Part shown: one piece after another, positions 1 to 9,256 of the stretch | How positions within the stretch are numbered: position 1 is the stretch's first letter | How the letters are laid out: the number at the start of each line of letters is the position of its first letter | Origin: Bowmanella dokdonensis | Lineage (GTDB): Bacteria > Pseudomonadota > Gammaproteobacteria > Enterobacterales > Alteromonadaceae | Direction: 5' to 3' | DNA: 64,000 nucleotides | Assembly: GCF_017254865.1 (NCBI RefSeq) | Contig: NZ_JAFKCV010000001.1 | Location: 124,001 to 188,000 of the forward strand | Program-made: the position numbers and the translations under genes | The notes under the pieces: generated by a model | What the model saw: the letters and a program-made list of their open reading frames with translations, nothing else | Told to the model about the DNA's origin: nothing | Database searches by the model: none

Positions 1-1233
1 GCGCTGGGCCAGCAGGGACAGGGATTCTCCGGGGCTGACTTTGTGCGTGCGGTTTTCCCGCTTCAGTCTGGCCCAGAGGGTGCCATCGGGGGGCATACGC
101 TTGAAGTATCTTTCGACGGCCTGATAAATGGAATCTGCCATATTTTCCCGGAACTTGGCCCAGTTGAGATTTTTCTCTTCGGTGGGATTGGAAATAAACC
201 CTGTTTCTACCAGTATGGAGGGGATATCAGGTGAAGTCAGCACCGCCAGACTGGCCGCCTGGGGCACGCTCTTATGCAGTTTGGTGATCTTATCCATTTC
301 CTTGAGCACCTCACGGCTGATTTCGTAACTGGTGGACAGGGAATGATCCATGGACATATCCAACAGTGCCTGGGTCAGGTAGCGTTCACTGGCAGTGTCC
401 TGGATGACTTCGGCGGCGCCGCCCAACAGCTCAGAATGTTTCTCGCTGTTTTCCAGCCAGCGCCCCAACTCAGAGTTGGCCCGGCGCATGGACAATACCC
501 AGACAGATGCCCCGCTGGGCTGGGGCGTGGTAAAGGCATCTGCGTGAATGGAAATAAACAGGTCGGCCTTCTGCTGCCGGGCCATGTCGGCGCGTTTGTT
601 CGGGTGAATATAATAGTCGCCGCTACGGATCATCACGGCCTGCATGCCGGGTGTTCTATCAATGCGTTCGGCCAACATCCTGGCAATACTCAGGGTCACA
701 TGTTTTTCATAGCTGCCGGCGTAACCTATAGAGCCGGGATCCTCACCGCCATGACCGGCGTCAATGGCCACCACGATCTTTCTGTCCTGATCCTGGCTCT
801 GGCGTTTAATCATCTGGGCCGGTGTGTCGGTTTTGCTGCCAAGGTCGATCACCAGCCTGTCCCCATAGGGGGCGGTGGGGGGCAGAGCAAAGATTTGCGG
901 ATCCACTGCCTCATTGAGATCAAACACCACACGGATGGAGGCCTTGTCCTTGGGGCTGCTGTACCGCAGGCGCTTAATCAGTTTGCTCTCGTTGGGAATG
1001 CCTTCGAAGTTCAGGGTTTTGGCAGTGTTGGCTAAATCGACCACCAGCCGGGTGGGATTGTTGAGAGTAAAATAGCTGTACTGGGGGGCAGCTTGCATAT
1101 CAAAGACCACCCGGGTATTGGTGGGCGACGGCCAGATACGCACTCCTTCCACCTGGTTCTTCGCCCAGGTAAGAGAACTGACCATCAGCAGGGTCAGGGT
1201 GGCTATCCATGTAATGAGTCGTTTTGGTGCCAT
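1..1233 (-). CDS. amiB: N-acetylmuramoyl-L-alanine amidase AmiB (3' end cut by window)
   Basis: Periplasmic zinc amidase that cuts the bond between MurNAc and the stem peptide during daughter-cell separation. The minus-strand frame is open from an ATG at 1233 to the window edge (411 codons visible). It starts with a Sec signal peptide (basic MAPKR, hydrophobic core, cut after LTWA). An AMIN domain follows at about residues 28-135, then an Amidase_3 domain. The amidase zinc and catalytic residues are visible in DAGHGGEDPG, SYEKH, ISIHADAF and ILVETGFISNP. The last visible residues (HKVSPGESLSLLA) are the start of a LysM repeat, as in AmiB/AmiC. The gene starts 7 bp after the tsaE stop, as expected for the conserved nnr-tsaE-amiB operon. 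AmiB is preferred to AmiC because of this context and the C-terminal LysM. Confidence 0.93.
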   Translation of the reverse strand, partial: MAPKRLITWIATLTLLMVSSLTWAKNQVEGVRIWPSPTNTRVVFDMQAAPQYSYFTLNNPTRLVVDLANTAKTLNFEGIPNESKLIKRLRYSSPKDKASIRVVFDLNEAVDPQIFALPPTAPYGDRLVIDLGSKTDTPAQMIKRQSQDQDRKIVVAIDAGHGGEDPGSIGYAGSYEKHVTLSIARMLAERIDRTPGMQAVMIRSGDYYIHPNKRADMARQQKADLFISIHADAFTTPQPSGASVWVLSMRRANSELGRWLENSEKHSELLGGAAEVIQDTASERYLTQALLDMSMDHSLSTSYEISREVLKEMDKITKLHKSVPQAASLAVLTSPDIPSILVETGFISNPTEEKNLNWAKFRENMADSIYQAVERYFKRMPPDGTLWARLKRENRTHKVSPGESLSLLAQR

Positions 1234-1240
1234 GCGCGCT

Positions 1241-1693
1241 TTATAATTGTTTTAGTAATGCCTCTCCCCACTCAGACAGGGCTAGCAAGGTAATAGTTCG
1301 GCCAGAGCCATTGAAGTCTATGTTAATCTGCAAATCCGCTGGAGCCAAGTTGTCTGCCCCTTTTTCCGGCCATTCTATCAGGCACAGGCAGTCTGGCTCG
1401 AAATAATCCCGGATACCGATGAATTCAAGCTCTTCTGGATCGGCCAGCCGGTACAGATCGAAATGGAATATCCGCCATTTACCCACCTCATAAGGCTCCA
1501 CCAGGGTATAAGTGGGACTCTTGACGCGTCCTGCATATCCCAGGGCTTGAATGAAACTGCGACAGAAGCTGGTCTTGCCTGCCCCCAGATCGCCATGCAG
1601 ATAAATGACAGTGGCCTGGTGGCAAGCCCCGGCCAGTTGTCTGGCCAACTCGGCGGTAGCCTGTTCATTTTCCAGTTCAAAAGACTTCTTCAT
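1241..1693 (-). CDS. tsaE: tRNA threonylcarbamoyladenosine biosynthesis ATPase TsaE
   Basis: Small ATPase that drives the TsaB/TsaD complex during t6A37 modification of ANN-decoding tRNAs in the cytoplasm. At 150 residues it has the normal family length. The Walker A motif GDLGAGKT lies at about residues 35-42. The family motifs SPTYTLVEPY and FHFDLYRL and the conserved tryptophan in EWPEKG are all present. It lies directly between nnr (whose stop touches its start) and amiB, the same order as in E. coli (yjeF-yjeE-amiB), so co-transcription is likely. Confidence 0.95.
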   Translation of the reverse strand: MKKSFELENEQATAELARQLAGACHQATVIYLHGDLGAGKTSFCRSFIQALGYAGRVKSPTYTLVEPYEVGKWRIFHFDLYRLADPEELEFIGIRDYFEPDCLCLIEWPEKGADNLAPADLQINIDFNGSGRTITLLALSEWGEALLKQL

Positions 1694-3205
1694 TCAGTGA
1701 TTAACCAGTCGACGGATAAAGGGCAACAAATCGCTTGCGATCATACCACGTTCTCCGCCATCTTCAGCGGCCATATCGCCGGCTGCCCCGTGCAGACAGG
1801 CCGCCCTGAGCACTGCATGGCCGGTGTCCATGCCCTGGGCCAGCAATCCGGCAATCACTCCGGTGAGCAGGTCGCCGGTGCCGGGGCTGGCCATGCCGGG
1901 GTTGCCGTCACAAATGACATAGCGTTCCTGATTGGCCGACACCAGACTACCTGCGCCTTTGAGAATGAGACTGGCGCTGTATAGTTGCACCATTCTGTCC
2001 AGCGCTTTGTATCTGTCCTGCTCAATTTCAGCGGCGGACAGACCCAGCAGTCTGCCGGCTTCCGCCGGATGGGGAGTTAATACTGTATTGCCCGGCAGTT
2101 TCTTGTTCTTGCTGGCAGCCACCAGATTCAGGGCATCGGCATCCAACACCATGGGTTTGTGGTGCTGCTGTTGGTAAGACAACAAAGCATTGAGCCACTC
2201 CTGGGCCCAGGGATCCTGACCCAGCCCCGGGCCGATGGCAAAGCAACTCGCCCAGTCAAACAGTTGCTGTGGGTTTTCTTCCGGATCGGCCAGCATCAGT
2301 TCGGGACATCCCTGCACAACCACGTTCTGGCTCTGCGGATGGCACAATACTTTGACCAGCCCCGCGCCGGTGCGAAGGGCCGCTTCGGCACATAAGCGCA
2401 TGGAGCCCGGCATGCCCTGATTGCCCCCGATACAGAGTAACCGGCCAAACATGCCTTTATGGCTGTTGGCCGGTCTGGGTGGCAGCGGCGGGAGATCTTC
2501 CAGACGGATTAAACTGGCAAAAGGCGCCGCCAGCTTGTCAAAGGTTGCGCCAATCCCCAATCTGGCCAGTGACAGCTTACCTGTATACTGCCTGCCCCGG
2601 CCCGTTACCAGCCCCGGCTTGATGGCGACCAGCGTTACCGTGCGCGTGGCCTGCACGGCGGTCCCGCCAGGACTGCCGGTATCGGCATTGAGGCCCGAGG
2701 GTACATCGATACTCAGAATAGCGGATTCCACTTCCTGCAGCTTGTCGATGACTTCCCGGTAGGGACTGCGAACCTCTCCTTGAATGCCGGTCCCCAGCAT
2801 GGCATCGACCACCAAATCATAGCCATGCAGGGGATGCGGCCATCGGTGATTCTGACCGCCGTTATCCAACCAGCGCTGACAGGCCGCCCGGGTATCTTCG
2901 CTGAACTTTGCCTGTTCGCCAATTTCCACCAGGGTGACCTCAATGCCTGCCTGCCTGGCCAGCCTGGCCAGCACAAAGCCGTCCCCGCCGTTATTGCCAT
3001 GACCAACCAATACCAGCAATCTTCTGGCCTGGGGAAAGTGCAGTTGGAGTTCATCGAATACCCCCAGGCCAGCCCTTTCCATCAGCTCATACAGACTGAT
3101 ACCTGCTATCTGTGCTGCCACAGGCTCGGTGGCCTTCACCTGCTCCGTGCTGAAAACTTTCTGTGCTATGCTGGGCATCATCTTCAGGGTAGTAAACGTA
3201 TTCAA
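1694..3205 (-). CDS. nnr: Bifunctional NAD(P)HX epimerase / ADP-dependent dehydratase
   Basis: Repairs hydrated NADH and NADPH. The N-terminal YjeF domain (about residues 15-225, with GHGNNGGDGFV) epimerises the R and S hydrates. The C-terminal ribokinase-like domain (about 230-500, with SPGTGDLLTGVIAG) is the dehydratase. The length of 503 is normal for the fused enzyme. The longest reading starts at a TTG at 3205 preceded by GGAGG at good spacing. Tandem ATG codons at 3181 and 3178 are possible alternative starts with weaker ribosome sites. The TTG start would share one base with the divergent queG start codon. First gene of the nnr-tsaE-amiB run. Confidence 0.93.
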   Translation of the reverse strand: MNTFTTLKMMPSIAQKVFSTEQVKATEPVAAQIAGISLYELMERAGLGVFDELQLHFPQARRLLVLVGHGNNGGDGFVLARLARQAGIEVTLVEIGEQAKFSEDTRAACQRWLDNGGQNHRWPHPLHGYDLVVDAMLGTGIQGEVRSPYREVIDKLQEVESAILSIDVPSGLNADTGSPGGTAVQATRTVTLVAIKPGLVTGRGRQYTGKLSLARLGIGATFDKLAAPFASLIRLEDLPPLPPRPANSHKGMFGRLLCIGGNQGMPGSMRLCAEAALRTGAGLVKVLCHPQSQNVVVQGCPELMLADPEENPQQLFDWASCFAIGPGLGQDPWAQEWLNALLSYQQQHHKPMVLDADALNLVAASKNKKLPGNTVLTPHPAEAGRLLGLSAAEIEQDRYKALDRMVQLYSASLILKGAGSLVSANQERYVICDGNPGMASPGTGDLLTGVIAGLLAQGMDTGHAVLRAACLHGAAGDMAAEDGGERGMIASDLLPFIRRLVNH

Positions 3206-4341
3206 TGGCCGATCCCTCCGACAGTGAACTCAGGCGCTTATCTGAAAGTATCAAGAGCTGGGGAAAATCGCTAGGTTTCCAACAGGTGGGGATCTGCGAT
3301 GTGGATCTTACACGTCATGAGGACCACCTCAGGCGATGGCTGGACAAGCAGATGAACGGCGAAATGCGTTATATGTCCGAGCACGGCATGAAGCGCGCCC
3401 GTCCTGCCGAGTTGGTACCCGGGACCTTGCGTGTGATCAGTGTCAGGATGGACTATCTGCCACCGGACGCCAGCTTTGCCCGGGATCTTAACAATCCGGC
3501 TACCGGCTATATCAGTCGCTATGCCTTGGGTCGTGACTACCATAAACTGATGCGCCAGCGCCTCAAGCAATTGGGTGAAAAGATTCGCCAGGCTACCGCT
3601 GAATTGAGTTACCGGCCCTTTGTGGACTCGGCGCCGGTCCTGGAACATGCGCTGGCAGAGAAAGCCGGAATCGGCTGGACCGGCAAGCACTCCCTGACAT
3701 TGAGTAAGGAAGCCGGCTCCTGGTTTTTTCTTGGCGAGTTGTTTATCGATCTTCCCCTGCCGGTGGATGAGCCCATTGAAGAAGGCTGCGGTAGTTGCAC
3801 GGCCTGCCTGACCATTTGCCCGACCAATGCCATCGTTGAACCCTATATAGTGGACGCCAGACGCTGTATTTCTTATCTGACCATCGAGCTAAAAGGCGCC
3901 ATTCCCGAGGAATTTCGCCCTTTGCTGGGCAACCGTATCTACGGCTGCGATGATTGTCAGCTTATCTGCCCCTGGAACCGTTATGCCAGTATCACCGCTG
4001 AAGGGGACTTCCATCCCCGTCAGCAGCTAAAGGGCAGGCAATTGCTTGAGTTATTCAACTGGGATGAGCAGACTTTTCTCAAGCAAACCGAAGGTTCGGC
4101 AATACGCCGTATCGGCCACGAGCGCTGGCTGCGAAACATTGCTGTCGCGCTGGGCAATGCACCATACTCAGAAGCGGTGGTTCAGGCACTGGAAGCGAAG
4201 AAGGCACAAGTTAGCGACATGGTGCTGGAGCATATTGACTGGGCACTGAGCCAGCAGGCAGAAAAAGCCGTGACCGGGCCTGACCGGCTGACCAGCAGGT
4301 TGATTCGAAGTATCGAGAAAGGGCTGCCCAGGGATGCCTGA
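3205..4341 (+). CDS. queG: Epoxyqueuosine reductase QueG
   Basis: Cobalamin and iron-sulfur enzyme for the last step of queuosine synthesis, reducing epoxyqueuosine to queuosine in tRNA. The 378 residues match the family. The catalytic region PFVDSAPVLEHALAEKAG and the following WTGKHS are present. Two ferredoxin-type clusters are visible as CGSCTACLTICP (residues ~195-206) and CISY...CDDCQLICPWN. A HEAT-like C-terminus follows. It is divergent from nnr, as in E. coli (yjeS/yjeF), with start codons that practically touch, so each promoter must lie inside the coding region of the other gene. Confidence 0.95.
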   Translation: MADPSDSELRRLSESIKSWGKSLGFQQVGICDVDLTRHEDHLRRWLDKQMNGEMRYMSEHGMKRARPAELVPGTLRVISVRMDYLPPDASFARDLNNPATGYISRYALGRDYHKLMRQRLKQLGEKIRQATAELSYRPFVDSAPVLEHALAEKAGIGWTGKHSLTLSKEAGSWFFLGELFIDLPLPVDEPIEEGCGSCTACLTICPTNAIVEPYIVDARRCISYLTIELKGAIPEEFRPLLGNRIYGCDDCQLICPWNRYASITAEGDFHPRQQLKGRQLLELFNWDEQTFLKQTEGSAIRRIGHERWLRNIAVALGNAPYSEAVVQALEAKKAQVSDMVLEHIDWALSQQAEKAVTGPDRLTSRLIRSIEKGLPRDA

Positions 4342-4377
4342 GCAGTTGCTTAGGGAGCTTTTAGCCAACTGGCCCAC

Positions 4378-5445
4378 TCAGGTCTCGTGATACTGCCGGC
4401 TGTAGCTATGCACCGCCTCAACAAAGACTTTGGCGTTTTCGGGCGGCACATCAGGGTGAATGCCATGTCCCAGATTAAAGACGTGCCCCGACCCTTGACC
4501 AAAACCTGCCAGAATCTGCTGCACCTCCTCTTCGATGCGCGCCGGTGGCGCATAGAGCATGGACGGATCCATATTGCCTTGCAGGGCAACCTTGTCGCCG
4601 ACTCTGGCCCTGGCTTCCTCAATATTGATGGTCCAGTCCAGACCCACGGCGTCACAACCCGTTGCGGCGATGGCCTCCAGCCACATTCCCCCGTTTTTGG
4701 TGAACAGGGTAACAGGTACCCGGCGGCCTTCATTGTCGCGGGTCAGGCCGTCCACTATCTTATGCATGTACTGAAGGGAGAAGTCTTGATAGTCGCGGGG
4801 AGAGAGCACGCCTCCCCAGGTATCAAAAATCATCACCGACTGCGCACCTGCAGCTATTTGGGCATTCAGGTACAGGGTTACGGAATCGGCCAGTTTATCC
4901 AGCAGCAGATGCAGGGTTCCGGGCTCGGAAAATGCCATCTTCTTGATAATGTTGAAACTCTTGGTAGAGCCGCCTTCGACCATATAGGTGGCGAGTGTCC
5001 AGGGACTGCCTGAAAAACCGATCAGTGGCACCTGACCCGTCAGGTTCTTGCGAATGGTGCGCACGGCATCCATCACATAACCCAGTTCATCTTCAGGATC
5101 CGGAACCGACAAGGCTTTAATCGCACTCTCAGTGCGCAGCGGCCGCTCAAATTTCGGGCCTTCGCCGCTTTCAAAATATAACCCCAGGCCCATAGCGTCG
5201 GGTATGGTCAGAATATCGGAAAACAGAATGGCCGCATCCAGCTCGAAGCGACGCAAGGGCTGCAGAGTCACTTCGCAGGCCAGTTCAGGGTTTTTACATA
5301 AGGACATAAAGTCGCCGGCCTCGGCGCGAATGGCACGATATTCAGGCAGGTAGCGACCCGCCTGACGCATCATCCATACTGGTGTCATATCCACGGGTTG
5401 TTTCAACAGGGCGCGTAAATACCTGTCATTTTTAAGGGCCTGCAT
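4378..5445 (-). CDS. hemE: Uroporphyrinogen decarboxylase
   Basis: Removes four acetate carboxyls from uroporphyrinogen III to give coproporphyrinogen III in haem synthesis. The N-terminus [16 protein letters not shown] and the signature [16 protein letters not shown] match HemE closely. The second signature [17 protein letters not shown] is also present. The frame stays open to 5478, but the ATG at 5445 gives 355 residues, aligns with the usual HemE start and has ACGAGA seven bases upstream, so it was chosen. It converges with queG; only 36 bp separate the two stops. Confidence 0.95.
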   Translation of the reverse strand: MQALKNDRYLRALLKQPVDMTPVWMMRQAGRYLPEYRAIRAEAGDFMSLCKNPELACEVTLQPLRRFELDAAILFSDILTIPDAMGLGLYFESGEGPKFERPLRTESAIKALSVPDPEDELGYVMDAVRTIRKNLTGQVPLIGFSGSPWTLATYMVEGGSTKSFNIIKKMAFSEPGTLHLLLDKLADSVTLYLNAQIAAGAQSVMIFDTWGGVLSPRDYQDFSLQYMHKIVDGLTRDNEGRRVPVTLFTKNGGMWLEAIAATGCDAVGLDWTINIEEARARVGDKVALQGNMDPSMLYAPPARIEEEVQQILAGFGQGSGHVFNLGHGIHPDVPPENAKVFVEAVHSYSRQYHET

Positions 5446-5594
5446 GCGCATTCTCGTTAAAGCAGAAAGTGCGCGCATTCTACCAGCCGGATTCGGCTAA
5501 ATACAGAATAGGGAGTGGGAATTGCCCTGTAGGCCAGAATTGGCGCGGAGATGAGTGCTTGTTATGTCATTCATCCCGTTTGAGGTATGAAAGC

Positions 5595-5624
5595 TTGCAC
5601 AGTTTGCAAAAAGTCTGCTATAAA
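5595..5624 (+). promoter_or_regulatory. Candidate sigma-70 promoter of a small RNA
   Basis: TTGCAC at 5595-5600 and TATAAA at 5619-5624 are separated by 18 bp. No start codon with a ribosome site follows. A strong terminator lies about 70-100 bp downstream. Confidence 0.5.
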
Positions 5625-5630
5625 ACCACT

Positions 5631-5724
5631 GCGCTAGTGAAATCCAAATAAAAGAAGCCCGGCATACGGGACCTCCACGCTAAAAATATTTAAGCCTTAC
5701 CTTTCGGGGTAAGGCTTTTTTATT
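5631..5724 (+). ncRNA. Candidate intergenic small RNA (~92 nt)
   Basis: Predicted from a promoter at 5595-5624 and a Rho-independent terminator at 5691-5724, with no credible ORF between. The predicted transcript holds a short hairpin (CCCG-GCATA-CGGG) followed by an unpaired ACCTCC, then an AT-rich stretch, then the terminator stem and U-run. An exposed CCUCC is a common seed for sRNAs that pair with ribosome binding sites. I do not recognise it as Spot 42, RyhB, 6S or another named RNA. Confidence 0.4.
5691..5724 (+). terminator. Rho-independent terminator
   Basis: Perfect stem AAGCCTTACC / GGTAAGGCTT with loop TTTCGG region, followed by a T-run. It ends the candidate small RNA and not a protein gene: hemE points away, and the next gene is on the other strand. 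Confidence 0.8.
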
Positions 5725-5767
5725 TCCGTTTTGCCTTGATATCCAGGCGGACAAAAACCGGTGAATG

Positions 5768-5930
5768 AGCTGATACCAAGCTGCCAGTCTGGAGGGGTGA
5801 GGCTAAAAAGCATTCACTCTGCGTTGCTCCCAACTTGTTTAGATGACTAAACGGCGTTATTGGCGCCTTGATTGAATAGCTTTTTTGCTCTCAACAGAGG
5901 CCAAATTGAAAGACAAGCACGCCCTAAGTT
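5768..5930. repeat. Possible degenerate MITE-like intergenic segment
   Basis: This gene-free stretch begins near GATACCAA. It has the hairpin GTTTAG-ATGA-CTAAAC followed by GGCGTTATTGGCGCC, a texture I associate with dispersed small elements in Alteromonadales. No clear terminal inverted repeats could be paired, so the call is weak. Confidence 0.2.
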
Positions 5931-5932
5931 GG

Positions 5933-6658
5933 CTACCGGGTGACGGCCTTGCGTAATTTCGAAGGAGTTTCACCGAACAGGTTGTGGAATTGTTTGCTGA
6001 AATAACTGGGATCGGAGAATCCGCACTGATAGGCGACGTCGGCGATGGCCAGGCGGCTTTCCAACAACATCTTCCTGCCGTTTTCCAGGCGGGTTTCGTT
6101 GATGAACTGTTTAGGGGTCTTGGCCAGGTGTTTCTTAAATCGTCGCTCCAGGGCGCTGACGGACAGATGGGCCAGATCGGCCAGTTTCTCGATGCTGATC
6201 TTCTTGTTGAAATGCTCCCGTATATATTGGACGGGGGCGTCCACCGCATGCACATTGGAGAGGGTTTTTGAGGTTTTCTCCAGATGCCGGGTCATGCCGT
6301 AGGTGCCGATGATCCGGCCCTGCTCGTCTGTCAGTACCCGTTTGGACGTCGAGAACCAGCCCAGTTCGCCGGAGGCAGTGTGATTTAGTTCCAGCCTGTC
6401 GGTCACCTGATGTCCTTCCAGGACCCGTTTGTCGTCGGTCACAAACTGATGGGCCAGATGGTGGGGCGAGAAGTCGAAATCGGTTTTATGCAGTACCTGC
6501 TCCAGAAACCTGTATCCCAGATGTTTAACAAATTCCTGATTGCCATAGATGATCCGGCTCTGGGTATCCTTGACCCAGAAGAGGATGTCTGGGAGCAGGT
6601 CAAACGCCGCAATTATCTTTTTTACGCCCGCCTCTTCCAAGATGTTATATGCCGCCAC
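5933..6658 (-). CDS. PAS domain - AraC-type transcriptional regulator
   Basis: A 241-residue DNA-binding regulator. An N-terminal PAS domain occupies about residues 15-130 (LPDILFWVKDTQSRIIYGN, then the PAC-like GWFSTSKRVLTDEQGRIIG). A C-terminal AraC/XylS double helix-turn-helix covers about 140-238 (IEKLADLAHLSVSALERRFK and IADVAYQCGFSDPSYFSKQF). It is divergent from the 3-keto-glycoside cassette starting at 6878, and the 219 bp between the two starts would hold both promoters. The likely role is control of that cassette in response to a small ligand bound by the PAS domain; this is inference from position. Confidence 0.88.
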   Translation of the reverse strand: MAAYNILEEAGVKKIIAAFDLLPDILFWVKDTQSRIIYGNQEFVKHLGYRFLEQVLHKTDFDFSPHHLAHQFVTDDKRVLEGHQVTDRLELNHTASGELGWFSTSKRVLTDEQGRIIGTYGMTRHLEKTSKTLSNVHAVDAPVQYIREHFNKKISIEKLADLAHLSVSALERRFKKHLAKTPKQFINETRLENGRKMLLESRLAIADVAYQCGFSDPSYFSKQFHNLFGETPSKLRKAVTR

Positions 6659-6877
6659 AACTAGAGTATGAACCTGATATCCGATGTCTGTGGCGGGAAT
6701 ATAAACGCCGAATTTATTGCATTGTCAACCGAATTTCTTCTACCACCCGGCCAAGTTTTGCCCCTATTCTGTTTACAGCTTATTAACGAAATGCCTGAAG
6801 GCCTGGAAAAGTCAGGTCTGTGCTGATCAATAATAAAAATGGCTGCAACCCTTCATAATTTAAGGAGTAAGGGACGG

Positions 6878-7573
6878 ATGTTTACAAGGCTGAGTCTCCC
6901 GGTATTGCTGCTGACTGTCTCCCTGTCCGTGGGCGTGTATGGCGCAGATAGCCGGTTGAGCGCCGAAGAAAGGACCGCCGGCTGGACGCCGCTCTTCGAC
7001 GGCAAGAACCTTTCCCGATGGCGCAATTACCAGAGCCAAACTCTAAACCCCAATTGGATCGTGGAAGACGGCGCTATGCTGCTGAGCGGTAAAGGGGGAG
7101 GCGACCTCATCACCCGGGAGAGCTTCGGGGATTTCGAACTGCAGTTGGAATGGAAAATATCGGAAGGGGGCAACAGCGGGATCTTCTTCCTGGCAGATGA
7201 GACAGGCACTGCTATCTATGCCCATGCGCCGGAAGTACAGATTCTGGACAATGAAAGGCATTCTGACAACCAGATCGACTCACATTTATCGGGGTCGCTG
7301 TACGATATGATTGCTTCCCCCCAATCCTCGCACAAGCCAGCCGGCGAATGGAATCATACCACCATAAGATTGCAGAATAACCATCTGCAGATTTGGCAGA
7401 ATGGGGTGGTGACCGCCAGTATCGTAATCGGCAGCAGTACCTGGAAGGTGCTGGTGGCAAACAGCAAGTTCGCCGATTGGAAAGGGTTTGCGAAGAACAA
7501 ACGGGGCCATATAGGTCTGCAGGATCATGGTGACCCTGTGTGGTTCAGGAACATTAAGATTAGGGAGCTCTGA
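6878..7573 (+). CDS. 3-keto-disaccharide hydrolase-type protein (DUF1080), secreted
   Basis: Periplasmic or surface protein of the DUF1080 (concanavalin-like) family, several members of which hydrolyse 3-keto-glycosides. After a Sec signal peptide (hydrophobic core to about residue 23, cut near VYGA) comes the family pattern GWTPLFDGKNLSRWR, SGGGDLIT-like and FELQLEWKISEGGNSGIF, with HIGLQDHGDPVWFRNIKI at the end. The frame is open from 6839, but only the ATG at 6878 has a ribosome site (AAGGAG, ten bases upstream), giving 231 residues. It is the first gene of a three-gene unit with the GMC oxidoreductase (2 bp gap) and its small subunit. The order suggests that the oxidoreductase makes a 3-keto sugar and this enzyme splits the glycosidic bond. 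Confidence 0.85.
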   Translation: MFTRLSLPVLLLTVSLSVGVYGADSRLSAEERTAGWTPLFDGKNLSRWRNYQSQTLNPNWIVEDGAMLLSGKGGGDLITRESFGDFELQLEWKISEGGNSGIFFLADETGTAIYAHAPEVQILDNERHSDNQIDSHLSGSLYDMIASPQSSHKPAGEWNHTTIRLQNNHLQIWQNGVVTASIVIGSSTWKVLVANSKFADWKGFAKNKRGHIGLQDHGDPVWFRNIKIREL

Positions 7574-7575
7574 CA

Positions 7576-9255
7576 ATGCCGGCTTTCAGGCATGAGGTAT
7601 TGGTGGTGGGTTCCGGAGCTGGCGGGGCGATGGCCGCTTATACCCTGGCTAAGGCGGGACACAAGGTTCTGATGTTGGAAGCTGGCCGTGATTATGACCC
7701 CAAGACCGAAACCCCCATGTTCCAGACCAATGGCGAAGCGCCATTGATGGGTGCTTCGACCCGGGACAAGAATTTCGGTTTCTACGATGCCACGGTGGAC
7801 GGCGGTTGGCAGGTACCGCACGAACCCTATACCACCGCCAGTAACTCTGAATTTCTCTGGTGGCGGGCCCGCATGCTGGGTGGCCGTACCAATCACTGGG
7901 GGCGCTATTCATTGCGTTTCAGTGAGCATGATTTTAAAGGCAAGAGCCGTGACGGTCTGGGCGCAGACTGGCCTTTTGAGTATCAGGACATTGCGCCCTG
8001 GTATGACAAGACCGAAGAACTGGTGGGAGTTTGCGGCACCAATACCGGCCTGGACGATATGCCGCCTTCCCCCGAGGGCATCTTGCAACCCCCGCCACAA
8101 CCCAGGATCCCTGAATTGCTGGTGGCGGCTGCAGCGAAGAAACACGGGATTCCCGTGGCGCCCATGCACAGGGCAGTGCTGACCCGGCCCAAAGATGATC
8201 GGGCCGCCTGCTTCTATGCCACCCCCTGTGGACGTGGCTGCTCTATAGGCGCGGCATTTCAGACCACTACCTCGCTGATCCCTATGGCCAGGGCTACTGG
8301 TAATCTGCAGGTGATTACCCAGGCCATGGTGAAGTCGGTGGATGTGGACGATAACGGCAGGGTAGTGGGTGTGACCTACGTGGACAAGCACTCCGTAGAG
8401 GAGCACAAACTGACGGCCCGTGTTGTTATCCTGGCCGCCAGTGCCTGCGAATCAGCCCGCATCCTGCTGAACTCCAAGAGTCGTAAGTTTCCCAAGGGGC
8501 TGGCTAACTCCAGTGGCCAGGTCGGCAGAAACCTGATGGACTCCACCGGTGCTTATCTGGGAGCCCTGATCCCGGCCCTGAAGGGGCGTCCCAGGTACAA
8601 TGAGGACGGCCATACGGCCAATCACCTGTTTATCCCCTGGTGGGGACATAAGATGCAGGAAAAAGGAGATCTGGACTTTCCCCGCGGCTATCACTTCGAG
8701 ATCAGCAACGGCTTCAGCCAACCCGGTGCCTGGGTGGGGGGGAATCTGCAAGGCTATGGACCGGCACTTAAGCAGGACGTCAGGGATCATTATGGGGCCT
8801 ATGTTGGCTTTGCACTGCGGGGAGAAATGTTGCCCAACCCCGGTGCTTATATGGAGATTGACGACAAGGTGCAGGATAAGTGGGGGATTCCGGTGCCAAA
8901 GTTCCATTTCAGATGGTCCGAAAATGAGCTAAGGCAGGTTGAACATGGCCTGAAAACGGCCAGACTGCTGCTGGAAACCATGGGCGCGACAGTGGGGGAT
9001 GTGCCCGCAGCCGAAAAGGCTATCTCCAAAGGCGGTGAAATCATCCATGAAGTGGGCACCACCCGGATGGGAAGTTCAGCGTCGGATTCTGTTACCAACC
9101 AGTGGGGGCAGACCTGGGACTGTGACAACCTGTTTGTCATGGATGGCGGGGTGTTCGCCTCCAATCCTCACAAAAACTGCACCCTGACTATTATGACGCT
9201 GACCATGCGCAACGCCACCTGGTTGGCCGGCCAACTGGACAAAGGGATGCTCTGA
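7576..9255 (+). CDS. GMC-family FAD oxidoreductase (glycoside 3-dehydrogenase-like large subunit)
   Basis: FAD-dependent dehydrogenase of 559 residues. The Rossmann motif VVGSGAGGAMAAYTLAKAG and LMLEAGRD are at the N-terminus. GGRTNHWGRYSLRF and the C-terminal GMC block (EVGTTRMGSS, then FVMDGGVFASNPHKNCTLTI with the catalytic His/Asn region) are present. It has no signal peptide, so it would cross the membrane with the Tat-targeted small subunit encoded next door. The arrangement resembles the Caulobacter LacA/LacC lactose 3-dehydrogenase and gluconate 2-dehydrogenases. The DUF1080 neighbour favours 3-keto-sugar formation. No cytochrome c subunit gene is adjacent. Confidence 0.87.
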   Translation: MPAFRHEVLVVGSGAGGAMAAYTLAKAGHKVLMLEAGRDYDPKTETPMFQTNGEAPLMGASTRDKNFGFYDATVDGGWQVPHEPYTTASNSEFLWWRARMLGGRTNHWGRYSLRFSEHDFKGKSRDGLGADWPFEYQDIAPWYDKTEELVGVCGTNTGLDDMPPSPEGILQPPPQPRIPELLVAAAAKKHGIPVAPMHRAVLTRPKDDRAACFYATPCGRGCSIGAAFQTTTSLIPMARATGNLQVITQAMVKSVDVDDNGRVVGVTYVDKHSVEEHKLTARVVILAASACESARILLNSKSRKFPKGLANSSGQVGRNLMDSTGAYLGALIPALKGRPRYNEDGHTANHLFIPWWGHKMQEKGDLDFPRGYHFEISNGFSQPGAWVGGNLQGYGPALKQDVRDHYGAYVGFALRGEMLPNPGAYMEIDDKVQDKWGIPVPKFHFRWSENELRQVEHGLKTARLLLETMGATVGDVPAAEKAISKGGEIIHEVGTTRMGSSASDSVTNQWGQTWDCDNLFVMDGGVFASNPHKNCTLTIMTLTMRNATWLAGQLDKGML

Positions 9256-9256
9256 G

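Noticed and set aside
274-1035. 253-residue plus-strand ORF
   Set aside because: It is the reverse-strand shadow of amiB, without ribosome site or recognisable domain.
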